The notes under the pieces are model-generated. The model did not search any database. It worked only from the letters and a program-made list of their open reading frames with translations, and was not told the DNA's origin. 57,575 nt of DNA from Subtercola sp. (GTDB taxonomy: Bacteria; Actinomycetota; Actinomycetes; Actinomycetales; Microbacteriaceae): positions 1 through 57,575 of the forward strand of contig JAODBB010000207.1 of NCBI GenBank assembly GCA_025463745.1. The letters run 5' to 3'. A program made the position numbers and the translations under genes. The number at the start of each line of letters is the position of its first letter. Within the stretch, counting starts at the first letter, position 1. Below are positions 43,290 through 52,481 of this stretch, in pieces.

Positions 43290-44525
43290 TTAGCTGCCTT
43301 TAGTGCAGGTGGCTTCTGCTGCGGTTTGGCCAGTGACCGACGTCGGGAGGGATACCCCCGGAGCAGCAGACGGAGAAGCGGAAGCGCTGCCGGCAGAACT
43401 CGGAGTCGGAGTCGGAATCGGTGTGGGTGTCGCGGCTGCCGAGGGATCGGCGACCGCGGCGCGCCCGACCCCTCCGGTCAGCTGCAGCGGCTGGTCGGTC
43501 TGCAGCGCCGTGTTGACGAGCTGAGCTGGTGAGCTGTCGGCGACGACCCTGTTCGGGTTGGTCGGGTCGGCGGTGGTGGGGTACTGAAGGAAGACGAGTT
43601 TTGGGAGGGATACCGCCTGTAGTGCAAGGGCGATTGAAACGGGTGCAGCAACGTTTGAGAGGGTGTCAGAGAGTTGCATGTTCGTGAGGGCGGCATTTGC
43701 GAGTGAGTACAGTGTCACAGGATTGGTGAGCACACCGGCGCTGGCGATCTTGCGCATGAGGGCCGAGAGAAACACCTGTTGGTTGCTGATGCGGCCGAGG
43801 TCGCTGCCGTCGCCGACACCGTGCCTGCTGCGCACGAACGCGAGTGCGTCTGCGCCGACGAGGGTCTGCTGTCCTGCTGCGAGGTGAAGCCCGGTGTAAC
43901 TGTCGTCGACTGGGGTTGCCAGGCAGACTGAGACGCCGCCGACGGCGTTCGACATGGCGATCACGCCATCGAAGCTGATTTCTGCAGCGTAGGGAATCGT
44001 TATCCCGGTGAGCTGTTCGACCGTGAGCACTACGCACGGCAGCCCACCGGTGGAGAGCGTGGTATTGAACATCGCGCTCTGAGCCGGGGCAGAGGTCGTC
44101 CCGCCTGATTGCGGGCATCCCGGCACGGCTACCATGAGGTCGCGCGGAAAGCTGACGACGCTGGCGTTCGTGTGATCCTTCGAGATGTGCAGGAGCATCG
44201 TGACGTCATTACTGCCGGCTCCTGAGCTTGCCGCGATGTTGTCGGCGCTGGAGAAGCCGCCTCCTTGCCCGGTTCGGGTGTCGGTCCCGACGAGCAGAAG
44301 GTTCACTTCGCCTTCCGCGGCGCCGATTCCTGGGGGAACAGCCGTCTGGCCGGGTAGCTGGGCCAGGTGGATGCCAGGGGCGATGTTTCCGACCGTCTGC
44401 CAGATCGCGATAGCGGCGACGGAGCTGGCGCTCAGTGCGAGAACTATCACTGACACGAACACGAAGCGCAGCGCTGAACGCCCGCGCTCGCTCGGTCGTC
44501 GAGCGTGTCGCATGGGGTGGCTCAT
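43290..44525 (-). CDS. LytR-CpsA-Psr (LCP) family protein
   Basis: 411-aa membrane-anchored LCP phosphotransferase that moves polymers from undecaprenyl carriers onto peptidoglycan. One transmembrane helix (ALRFVFVSVIVLALSASSVAA), LCP core with NLLLVGTDTR, VVSFPRDLMVAVPGC, AFVRSRHGVGDGSDLGRISN, then a Pro/Ser/Thr-rich tail. ATG at 44525 with AGGAAGG; the longer frame upstream belongs to the PBP reading frame. 16 bp behind the PBP stop, so co-transcribed. Confidence 0.93.
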   Translation of the reverse strand: MSHPMRHARRPSERGRSALRFVFVSVIVLALSASSVAAIAIWQTVGNIAPGIHLAQLPGQTAVPPGIGAAEGEVNLLLVGTDTRTGQGGGFSSADNIAASSGAGSNDVTMLLHISKDHTNASVVSFPRDLMVAVPGCPQSGGTTSAPAQSAMFNTTLSTGGLPCVVLTVEQLTGITIPYAAEISFDGVIAMSNAVGGVSVCLATPVDDSYTGLHLAAGQQTLVGADALAFVRSRHGVGDGSDLGRISNQQVFLSALMRKIASAGVLTNPVTLYSLANAALTNMQLSDTLSNVAAPVSIALALQAVSLPKLVFLQYPTTADPTNPNRVVADSSPAQLVNTALQTDQPLQLTGGVGRAAVADPSAAATPTPIPTPTPSSAGSASASPSAAPGVSLPTSVTGQTAAEATCTKGS

Positions 44526-44541
44526 TGTGGTGACCTTCCTG

Positions 44542-46791
44542 TCATGGCGTTGGTGACGGGGTTGGCGGCACCGCCGTGGGCGTCGCCGTTGAGTTGCCGG
44601 CAGCAGGGGTGCTGGGCTGGGGTGTCGCTGTCGCCGTGGGCGACGACGTACCTCCGGTCGTGGTGGGGCTCGTGAAGCTGCGCGCCGGCGTCGCGAAAGT
44701 ATCGCCACCGAATGCGTCCGCGGCGTTCTTGTAGTAGTCGCGCCACATATAAAGGCGAGACAACCCGCCGGTGATCGGTCCGCTTCCGGGCCCGACCACG
44801 GTGGTGTGGCGTATCGATACATGCCCGCTGACGTTTCCGGTCCATGACGCGGTGACCAGCTTTGTCGTGCCGCCGACCAGCCAGACGCTCTCTTCGTTTT
44901 CTGTCGTTCCGGTCTTTCCGGCGTGAGGGGTGCCGTCGTGCGGATTGGCAGGGGTCGCTGTTCCGCTCTGGATGACCCCCTGCATCGCGTAGGTCGCAGC
45001 GATCGCGATTGTGGGGTCGATCGCCTGACTGCAATTTGTGGTCGGCACCGTGACGGCGGCGCCAGTCGCGTCGGTGATGCTGTCGATTGCGACGGGGGAG
45101 CAGAACATCCCGTTGTTGATGACGCCCGCGTAAGCGGCTGCCATCGTGAGCGGTGCGATCTCGTTCCCTCCCAGGGCGGCATACACATTGGTTGTCAGCG
45201 GTGCCCCGTCTGCGCGGTGCACACCGAGGGAAGTTGCCACGTCGCGAATGGCGCACTGGTCGAGTTTCGAGGCCATTGCGATGAAGGCGTTGTTCACTGA
45301 CAGTTCGAACTGGGTGAGCACGGAGGCGTTGCCGCCGACCTCGCCGGCATCGTTTCCGGCGGTGTATGGTCCGGATTCACCGCCGCCGCAGGTGTTCTTG
45401 AAGTTCTGCTTCAGGAATGTCTGGTTGTTTGCTCCGTTGACGATGTCGCCGAGGGAATGACCTGCTTGCAGCCAGGCGATGAGATCGAACAATTTGTATG
45501 TTGATCCGACCTGGAAGCCGCTCGAGTTTCCGTAACCGGCGTCGGTTGCGTAGTTGATGGCGGTCGCGTCAGGCCCGGCGGCGGGGTCTTCGCTATAGTT
45601 CTTGTTCTGCGCCATCGAGACGATTCGCCCGGTGCCGGGTTGCACGGTGACGAGTACGCTGCCCAGGTCGAGCGATGCCGTTGAATAAGGAATGTAGTTT
45701 TTTGTGGTGTCGTCGGCCTGCTTTTGAAGCCCCATATCAAGGGTTGTGTAGATTTTGTAGCCGCCGGTGTCGAGGTTGTGAGATCGTTCGTCGGCGGTAG
45801 CTCCAAAGGTCGGATCTTGCTCGATCACTTTTCTGACGTAGTCGCAGAAGAACCCTGCTCCGCTGGTGGCCGTCTGGCATCCTGTCGACGGCTGGGTGAT
45901 GTGCGGATCGATCGGGGTGGCGACTGCCGCATCGTATTCGGTCTGAGTGATCGCGTGATTCTTGAGCATGGACGCGAGCACATCCTTGTCGCGCCGGGCC
46001 TTGTTGGCCGCGATGTTCGCGTCGACGTCGATGCGCAGAGCATCTGGTGCGTTCACCGTAGCGACGAGACTGGCGGCCTGAGGCAGGGTGAGAGCGTTGG
46101 CGTCGACCCCGTAGTAATACTGTGCGGCCGCCTGTATGCCGTACACGCGCCCGCCGAAGAGGGCGATGTTGAGATAGCCGAGCAGGATGTCGTCTTTGCT
46201 GTACGACTTCTCCAGTCCGATGGCGAGCTTCATCTCTTTGACCTTGCGATCAAGGCTGGTCTTCGTCGCTTCGGCGTAGGCGGCTGCCTGCTGGGCAGGG
46301 TCGGTGATGGCATCCGCGCGCTGCACGAGGATGTTCTTGACGTACTGTTGCGAGATCGTGGAGGCTCCGCTGGTCACGCCGCCGGAGAAGAGGTTTCCGA
46401 TCAGCGCTCGGGTGGTCGACTGCACGTCGATGCCGCCGTGCTCGTAGAAGCGCGGGTCCTCCGTGGAGATCACGGCGTCTTTGACGTATTGGGAGATGTC
46501 GTTCCATCCGACGCTCTGTCGATTCTGTTCGAAGAATGAAGCGAGAAGCACATTCGATCCGTCGGGGTTCTTCGCGTAGACGCTCGAGGTCTGCGACAGA
46601 GCGTCAGGCTTGATATAGCTGGGCAGGTTCTCGAACACACCGACGGTTCCGTTGGTTGCCATGCCCGCAACCGCGACCAGCGGGGTGACCATGCCGGTGA
46701 CGAGGATGCCCGCAATGATGCTGAGCGAACTCAGACCGACCAGAGCGCCGAGCGCTTTCGTTATTCGATGGGAGCCGTGTTTCGATGACAT
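44542..46791 (-). CDS. class A penicillin-binding protein
   Basis: 749-aa bifunctional PBP1-like enzyme. A transmembrane helix near residue 25-45; glycosyltransferase domain with catalytic E111 in TEDPRFYEHGG, GASTISQQY; transpeptidase motifs S430-T-Y-K433 (GSTYKLFD), S498-V-N, and KTG at 626-628 (HAGKTGTTE); Pro/Thr-rich C-terminal tail. Makes and crosslinks peptidoglycan. ATG 46791 follows AAGGA. Next to the LCP gene in the envelope island. Confidence 0.95.
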   Translation of the reverse strand: MSSKHGSHRITKALGALVGLSSLSIIAGILVTGMVTPLVAVAGMATNGTVGVFENLPSYIKPDALSQTSSVYAKNPDGSNVLLASFFEQNRQSVGWNDISQYVKDAVISTEDPRFYEHGGIDVQSTTRALIGNLFSGGVTSGASTISQQYVKNILVQRADAITDPAQQAAAYAEATKTSLDRKVKEMKLAIGLEKSYSKDDILLGYLNIALFGGRVYGIQAAAQYYYGVDANALTLPQAASLVATVNAPDALRIDVDANIAANKARRDKDVLASMLKNHAITQTEYDAAVATPIDPHITQPSTGCQTATSGAGFFCDYVRKVIEQDPTFGATADERSHNLDTGGYKIYTTLDMGLQKQADDTTKNYIPYSTASLDLGSVLVTVQPGTGRIVSMAQNKNYSEDPAAGPDATAINYATDAGYGNSSGFQVGSTYKLFDLIAWLQAGHSLGDIVNGANNQTFLKQNFKNTCGGGESGPYTAGNDAGEVGGNASVLTQFELSVNNAFIAMASKLDQCAIRDVATSLGVHRADGAPLTTNVYAALGGNEIAPLTMAAAYAGVINNGMFCSPVAIDSITDATGAAVTVPTTNCSQAIDPTIAIAATYAMQGVIQSGTATPANPHDGTPHAGKTGTTENEESVWLVGGTTKLVTASWTGNVSGHVSIRHTTVVGPGSGPITGGLSRLYMWRDYYKNAADAFGGDTFATPARSFTSPTTTGGTSSPTATATPQPSTPAAGNSTATPTAVPPTPSPTP

Positions 46792-46810
46792 GCAAGGAAT
46801 CCTTTTTCGC

Positions 46811-47760
46811 TTAGGGAGCTGGACTGAGTCCGAGGCGGGGATACAGCAATGCGAACCCTCGATCGAGGCCGCCGTTGAGGGCTGCAGCGCCGTGGTCGGC
46901 GCCGGGGATGACAACGAATGAACTGGCAATGCCGGAGCGGGTGGCTTGTTCTGAGGTGCGTTTCAGCCCGGGCGCGAGGGTGGGGTCGTTCTGACCTACC
47001 GTGTAGATGGCTGTGGTGTCCGGGTACGTTGACGTGGTCATGATGGTGATCGGCTTGATGGCGTCGTACGCCGCCTGGCTGGAGTGGAAGACACTCTTCA
47101 GCACGTTCGCCTCTTGCTCGGTTCCAGCGAATTCCGTGCCGGATATGTCGAGAATGTCTCCGAACACAGACGGGTACTTGGCGCCCAAGTAACTCGCGCA
47201 CGCCCCGCCGTTCGAGTAGCCGGCGACCGTCCAGTATTTCGGGTCGGCCAAGACGTTCAAGTGCGCTTTCGCCCACGGAACGACATCCTTCATGAGGTAG
47301 GTTTCGGCGTTGCCGAGGTGCCGACCAGGGAGATCGCAGGATCGGTGTTGATATGGAGAAGAGCGGCGACAGTCGGGGAGAGACCGAAACTGGCATTTAT
47401 GCTGATCGTCGCCGCCACGGCAAAGACGACCGCGCTCGCCCCGGCGAGCAATTTTCGCGTCAGTCGTGAATGGCGCAAGTTATACACGGCAAGCCCGATC
47501 GTGGCGCCGAATGCGACGAATATGGCGGTCACCGTGCTGGTGAGCGGCATTCCAAACGTGTTGAGGATGTCGACGAGCACGTACTTGAGAGCGAACGCTG
47601 CAAACGCACCCATCAGGGCGAAAGCCATGACGTGGAACACGTTCTTGCGGGTCGGTCGACGAACGAGGAGATACGCGGCAGCAACCGCCGACGTCAGCAG
47701 CACCCCGATTGGAAGGGGACCGTCGACGATGCTGATATCAAGAAGAAGATCGCGCTGCAT
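46811..47760 (-). pseudogene. membrane-anchored esterase with internal deletion
   Basis: Reads as an N-terminal four- to five-helix membrane domain (ATG 47760, LLDISIVDGPLPIGV) ending VGTSATPKPTS, then stop; a second frame that overlaps by ATGA holds the C-terminal esterase (PF00756-like) part, KDVVPWAKAHLNV, nucleophile AGYSNGG, GADHGA. In the +1 frame the join reads LGNAETYLMKDVV, the usual lead-in to the C-terminal half. About 90-110 codons of the esterase domain between are missing. Lies between the PBP and MprF-like genes. Confidence 0.78.
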
Positions 47761-47764
47761 CGGT

Positions 47765-50056
47765 TCACCGTGCAGCGCGAAGATAGGCCAGCGCGCGCCG
47801 GGTGGTCAGGTCTGGAAGGTACGCGCGCGCCAAGCCGAGCCCAATCGAGGGCAAGGCAGCCGGATCGGGATACATCAGGAACAGTGAGGTCATTGCAGGC
47901 CGAAACTTGCTCTTAAAATGCTGCAGCGATTGAAACCCGTAGACGGGTTCGAGCATGCGACTGAGCAGCGCCGTCCCCCGGCCGGCGATGCCCTCGTCAA
48001 GCTGCCGCGTGTTGGCGAGCGGAGCGGCCGACAGGCTGACCCGCTGCGCGTTCGTTGCCTGGGCAACCGTCATCATCTCCGCAATGAGGAATTCCATGAC
48101 TCCTGACATGCTCTGCGGTGCGCGGCGCATGAAATCCAACGTCCAGGTGTCGACGGAGTCCGCTCGATAGGTCGGCAACCAGCTCGTCACGGCATGGATC
48201 CGGCTTGTGTGATCTTGAGCAATCAGCAGACGCACTGCAGGGTCGTGCATCTCGCGGACTCCGCCGAGCGTGAAACCCATTTCGGGGAGCGCCTTCGCCT
48301 GCGCCCATTGCTCTGAGATGTCGTCGATCTGCATCATGTCGATGGCGCTCAAGTCTGCGTAGCGCACCCATCGGCTGAACACGCCTAGTTTTCCAGCGCG
48401 AGTGATCGCGCTGCGAGTGTCCTGCATCGACCTTCCCGATAGGCTCCAGCCGTCAACCGACAGCACGGTTTCTTCTGCCACTTTGAGCGCCGACCAGTCG
48501 TCGGCAGGGAACGCCTGCCTGTTCGATTCGGGAACACCATAGAAAACGGGAATCCAGCCACGGTGACGGGCGAAACTTCCAAATGAACGGATCACCGCCG
48601 CCGTCATGTCTGGCTCGCACACGGGGAGCCCTGTCACGATGGCGACCCCATTCACTACCCGGTATGCGACCGCTGCATCAACATGCTCGGCGTGCCAGTA
48701 CTCGTGACCTGCCCAAGTGGTCATCCACGACAGCGGGCCAGTTCCGAATCCATGTTGCAGCAGAATTCGCACATTCGATGTCGACGTTTCCGCCGGATGG
48801 GTCCGATTGCGAAAAATCTGCCAGCCGGCCAAGACGAGAACCGCGACCCAGAACGCGGTTCCGGTGAAGTCGAAGAAGAGGTGTGCGACGGGTGATGACG
48901 AGGCGGGAAGAGCCGGTTCGAAGGTGAGGAATCCCTCTGGAATGAACCGGGTGACCATTGCAATGAGGGATTCACCGAGGGAAGTGCCAGTTGATGCACC
49001 AGATACCGCCATGACGACGAGGTAGCCGACCGCCGATGCGAGCCATGCGACCGTGACTCCGACGAAGAACCGGCGTGCGGGCCGCCCACTTTGAGAACTC
49101 GGGAAGCTCGAGAGCAGCCGAACCGAAAGGATCGCTATGCCAAGCGGAACGGCGATGGAGACAAGCATGGGCAGCGTCAGGTCGGTGAGCGATGTCTCAG
49201 CGGCAACGAGAGTTCCGAAGGCCTCGGCGAAAATAATCGGCAGGTAGAAGCATGCCGCAAAGACGGTGAGGAGCGTATTGATGACGATGGTCACCCACAG
49301 CGCAAGCCGACGGCCCTTCACAATGCCATACGCAGCGACGATCTGCACGAGAAGGGGAATGAGCGAGACGAGGAGAGCGCCTTGGCTGTCCGCGGACGGC
49401 GCCGCTCCTCCGGCCAGATCCGTTGAATCCCCGAACAGCGACCCCAGTGGGGCGAGAAGACCGAGCGTCACTGGCGCAAGCGCGCTGACCGCCGGTCCTA
49501 TCGCGCTGATGGTGACGATTGAGGCCAAGAGGATGCGGCCTTCGGGGCGGTCGCGAGCAACGCGCGCAGGACGTCGGTGGGCTCGACGGGCGAGCACGAT
49601 GCCGGCAGTGAAACCGGCCGCCGCCGCGGCGAGACGGTAGAGATCTGATGGCTGGCCCGAGTAGAGTGCGAAAACGATCAGGAGGCAGAAGCCGATCGTC
49701 CGGACCCGATCTCTGGTCACCCTTCGGGTGAACGCCGTAGCGGCCATCAGCGCGCAGACGGCCGGGATGAGCGGGTCGAGGACATGCTGTGCGTCAATTT
49801 GCCCGACGGAGTAGCTGTCCGAGACAACACCGATCGATTGGGCGAGAATACCGGTGCCGATTCCGATCACTGAGACCACGGTCACGCTCGCTGCCACGCG
49901 CGCTGGCCCCATCAGCGATTCGGAGACGGCGAGTAACCCGGATGAAACGCAGAGAAGAGCGAGAGTTCCGGCGCCGAGTTGACCGGTTGCGATGGTTGCC
50001 GCGGCGAGCAGGGCTGTTGTCAGGATCGACGAGGGGTGGTTACGAGCAAAGTGCAC
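47765..50056 (-). CDS. MprF-like protein: membrane domain plus DUF2156
   Basis: 763-aa protein. Residues about 1-425 form about a dozen transmembrane segments; the C-terminal 330 residues are a DUF2156/phosphatidylglycerol lysyltransferase-like GNAT domain (AGHEYWHAEHVDAAVAYRVV, GIAGRGTALLSRMLEPVYGF, HFKSKFRP). MprF proteins aminoacylate and flip phosphatidylglycerol to repel cationic peptides; amino acid donor unknown here. GTG start, with GTGAGAcgaccGTGAGA 23 bp upstream as a likely regulator site. Confidence 0.85.
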   Translation of the reverse strand: MHFARNHPSSILTTALLAAATIATGQLGAGTLALLCVSSGLLAVSESLMGPARVAASVTVVSVIGIGTGILAQSIGVVSDSYSVGQIDAQHVLDPLIPAVCALMAATAFTRRVTRDRVRTIGFCLLIVFALYSGQPSDLYRLAAAAAGFTAGIVLARRAHRRPARVARDRPEGRILLASIVTISAIGPAVSALAPVTLGLLAPLGSLFGDSTDLAGGAAPSADSQGALLVSLIPLLVQIVAAYGIVKGRRLALWVTIVINTLLTVFAACFYLPIIFAEAFGTLVAAETSLTDLTLPMLVSIAVPLGIAILSVRLLSSFPSSQSGRPARRFFVGVTVAWLASAVGYLVVMAVSGASTGTSLGESLIAMVTRFIPEGFLTFEPALPASSSPVAHLFFDFTGTAFWVAVLVLAGWQIFRNRTHPAETSTSNVRILLQHGFGTGPLSWMTTWAGHEYWHAEHVDAAVAYRVVNGVAIVTGLPVCEPDMTAAVIRSFGSFARHRGWIPVFYGVPESNRQAFPADDWSALKVAEETVLSVDGWSLSGRSMQDTRSAITRAGKLGVFSRWVRYADLSAIDMMQIDDISEQWAQAKALPEMGFTLGGVREMHDPAVRLLIAQDHTSRIHAVTSWLPTYRADSVDTWTLDFMRRAPQSMSGVMEFLIAEMMTVAQATNAQRVSLSAAPLANTRQLDEGIAGRGTALLSRMLEPVYGFQSLQHFKSKFRPAMTSLFLMYPDPAALPSIGLGLARAYLPDLTTRRALAYLRAAR

Positions 50057-50078
50057 GTTTCACGGTACGAAGGCGTTC

Positions 50079-50095
50079 GTGAGACGACCGTGAGA
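50079..50095 (+). promoter_or_regulatory. GTGAGA-N5-GTGAGA direct repeat before the MprF-like gene
   Basis: GTGAGAcgaccGTGAGA: two identical hexamers at 11-bp period, 23 bp upstream of GTG 50056 (gene on the minus strand). The same arrangement occurs at 53929 and, with one change, at 54555. The direct-repeat, one-turn spacing is typical of OmpR-family regulator sites. Confidence 0.65.
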
Positions 50096-50132
50096 GGGTC
50101 AGGGGACTGTCAGACTTCGGGTGGTCGGATGA

Positions 50133-51080
50133 TCATCCTCGAAAGATTGGGAGTTCTATTGTGACGCATGTTCCTGAGTTTCCGTCGGACTGCAGTCCGA
50201 CGGACCCCCGGTGAACGTCGACAATCTGTTTGACGAGTGCGAGGCCGAGGCCTCGGCCGGGAAGTGTTCGCGATTCCTCTGACCGCCAGAATCGATCGAA
50301 TGCGTGGCTCTGCTGCTCAGCAGTGAGACCCGAGCCGGCGTCTTGGACAGCGACCTGGGCTCGCTCACCGTGCTGAGCGAGGGTTACGCGGATGGGGGCG
50401 CCTGGTGGAGAGAATTTGACGGCATTGTCGAGGATGTTGCCGAACGCCTGAACCAAAAGGATCTCTGAGCCGAGGACCATGACGTCTACGGTTCGGAGTT
50501 CGATTCGGTCTTTCATCGGGCCTCGGGCGTGCGTGGCGACGGCACGTTCGACGATGCTGCGGAGCTCGACCGGCTGAAACGCGGCCGATAGCTCGGTTTT
50601 GTTGCTGCGGCTCAGGAGCAGAAGGTCGTTTGTCAGGGTGTTGAGGTGGTCGACCTCGTCGAGGGCAGTGATGATCGCTGACTGGTAGTCCTCGTGGCTG
50701 CGAGGCCTGCTGATGGCCAACTCGAGTTCGCCTTGGATGATGCTGAGCGGGGTGCGGAACTCATGTGAGGCGTCGTCGACGAACCGCTGTTGTGCCTCGA
50801 ATCCGCGCTTGGCGGGTCTCAAGACAAGCCGCACCATGAGGTAGCAGACGATGGGGACAATGACGACCAACGCGAGGTAGCCGATCAGGAGGCCGAACCG
50901 GAGGTCGGCGAAACTCTGCTCGGCAGCGTCGACGGCGTTGCTACCCGTGGAAGCGGCGGTGTCGTAGTCGAACGAGCTGATGACGAACACATAGACGCCC
51001 ACCCCGAAGGCGCCGAACAGCAAGAGCAGAATGATGGTGAACAGCAGGGTCAGCCGAATCGTCGCCTGGCGGAAGATCAC
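50133..51080 (-). CDS. sensor histidine kinase (EnvZ/PhoR-type)
   Basis: 315-aa kinase: two transmembrane segments (8-32, 62-85) around a short 28-residue extracytoplasmic loop, HisKA with phospho-His in DDASHEFRTPLSII, HATPase with NILDNAVKFS, DAGSGL and GRGLGLALV. The short loop suggests intramembrane or transporter-assisted sensing. GTG start overlaps the regulator stop (GTGA). Partner of the OmpR-type regulator and the exporter upstream. Confidence 0.92.
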   Translation of the reverse strand: MIFRQATIRLTLLFTIILLLLFGAFGVGVYVFVISSFDYDTAASTGSNAVDAAEQSFADLRFGLLIGYLALVVIVPIVCYLMVRLVLRPAKRGFEAQQRFVDDASHEFRTPLSIIQGELELAISRPRSHEDYQSAIITALDEVDHLNTLTNDLLLLSRSNKTELSAAFQPVELRSIVERAVATHARGPMKDRIELRTVDVMVLGSEILLVQAFGNILDNAVKFSPPGAPIRVTLAQHGERAQVAVQDAGSGLTAEQQSHAFDRFWRSEESRTLPGRGLGLALVKQIVDVHRGSVGLQSDGNSGTCVTIELPIFRG

Positions 51081-51757
51081 GGCGGGAGCTCCACGGAATA
51101 GCCCATCCCTCGGTGGGTCTGGATGAAGTCGGTCTCGCCCGGTTCGTTCAGCTTCTGGCGTAGGTAGCGGATGTAGGTCTGCACGACATTGCTATAGCCG
51201 TCATAGTTGCCGTCCCAGGCGTGGTCGATGAGCGCAGACGCGCTCACGATGCTGCCTGCGTTGCGCATCAGGTACTCCAGAACGGCGAATTCCTTGCTGG
51301 TCAGAGCTATGGTTCGATGCCCGCGCACGGCGGTACGGGTCGCCGGGATCAGGGAGACATCGGCGACGGTGAGTACGGGGTGATCGGCGCGGGGTGCTCG
51401 GCGCAGCAGGGCGCGGACGCGTGCGAGGAGCTCCTGGAGGTGAAACGGCTTGCTGAGATAGTCGTCGGCTCCGGCATCCAGCCCGTTGACTCGGTTTCGG
51501 GGTGAGTCCAGCGCAGTGAGCATCAGGATCGGCACGTCGCTGTTTTCACGTCGCATGAGGCGACAGACTTCCATGCCTCCACCCGGTGCGCCGGGGAGAA
51601 GCAGATCGAGGATGACGAGGTCGTAGCTCTCGAGTGCGAACGCCTCGAGCGCGGGAGCGGTCGCGTGTGTGACATCGACCGCGTAGCCCGCCTCGCCGAG
51701 GGCGCGGCGAAGGAGGTCTGCGATTCGCAGATCGTCTTCGACGACCAGAATTCTCAT
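51077..51757 (-). CDS. OmpR-family response regulator
   Basis: 226-aa regulator. Receiver with VEDD, phospho-Asp in LVILDLLLPG, LTALD and LSKPF; C-terminal winged helix (TSKEFAVLEYLMRNAGSIVS, VQTYIRYLRQKL, THRGMGYSV). ATG at 51757; the upstream in-frame extension is not supported. Likely binds the GTGAGA direct repeats found before the exporter, the MprF-like gene and the 54.3-54.7 kb region. Confidence 0.94.
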   Translation of the reverse strand: MRILVVEDDLRIADLLRRALGEAGYAVDVTHATAPALEAFALESYDLVILDLLLPGAPGGGMEVCRLMRRENSDVPILMLTALDSPRNRVNGLDAGADDYLSKPFHLQELLARVRALLRRAPRADHPVLTVADVSLIPATRTAVRGHRTIALTSKEFAVLEYLMRNAGSIVSASALIDHAWDGNYDGYSNVVQTYIRYLRQKLNEPGETDFIQTHRGMGYSVELPP

Positions 51758-51782
51758 AGCTGCACCGTAACGCACGACGCGT

Positions 51783-52472
51783 TCAGGCGGCGATATCAGC
51801 CAGCAGGCTGCCATTTTCGAGATGGAGGATGCGCTGGGCTCGGGAGGCGACAGAGCTGTCGTGGGTGACCATCACCAGTGTCACACTCTGCTCGTACCAG
51901 ATGCGTTCGAAGAGCGAAATGATGTCGAGACGCATCATCTCGTCGAGGTTACCGGTGGGTTCGTCGGCGAGGATGACGTCTGGCTTTTTCACCAGGGCCC
52001 GGGCAATGGCAACCCGTTGTTGCTGACCGCCCGACAAGGCGGCAGGGAGGTGTTCCACTCGATCGTGAAGTCCGACCATCTCCAAAGCTTCCTGGGCTCG
52101 GCGTGCCGCCTCTGCCCCTCGTATGCCGATCGGCCTGAGTCCCGCCATGACGTTGTCGAGGGCGCTCAGGGTTGGTATCAGGTTGAATCCCTGGAAGATG
52201 AAGCCGATCTGGCTTGCGCGAACGGAGGCGAGACGACCTTCGGCGAGGGCGTCGAGCTGTACGGCTGTCGAATCGCTTCCGAAGTCGATTCGGCCTGATG
52301 TGGGTCGTTCCAGTGCGCCTAGCAGCTGGAGAAGTGTCGATTTGCCGCCCCCAGTCGGGCCCTGAACAGCTACCCATTCTCCATCTGGAATGGTGAGGGT
52401 GACGTTGCGAAGAGCGGTCAGCTCACCGGTGTGCCCACGGTATGTCTTGGTGACGTTGTTGAGCGTATACAC
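51783..52472 (-). CDS. MacB-like ABC exporter ATPase
   Basis: 229-aa ATPase: Walker A GPTGGGKST, FQGFNLIPTLSALDNV, LSGGQQQRVAIARAL, Walker B ILADEPTGNLDE, THD H-loop. GTG start. With the permease upstream it forms an exporter of envelope-active peptides or antibiotics, in one operon with the two-component system. Confidence 0.93.
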   Translation of the reverse strand: MYTLNNVTKTYRGHTGELTALRNVTLTIPDGEWVAVQGPTGGGKSTLLQLLGALERPTSGRIDFGSDSTAVQLDALAEGRLASVRASQIGFIFQGFNLIPTLSALDNVMAGLRPIGIRGAEAARRAQEALEMVGLHDRVEHLPAALSGGQQQRVAIARALVKKPDVILADEPTGNLDEMMRLDIISLFERIWYEQSVTLVMVTHDSSVASRAQRILHLENGSLLADIAA

Positions 52473-52481
52473 GCCAGATTC

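Noticed and set aside
44526-45188. Upstream extension of the LytR-CpsA-Psr frame
   Set aside because: Overlaps the PBP coding region and lacks homology; ATG 44525 has a good ribosome site.
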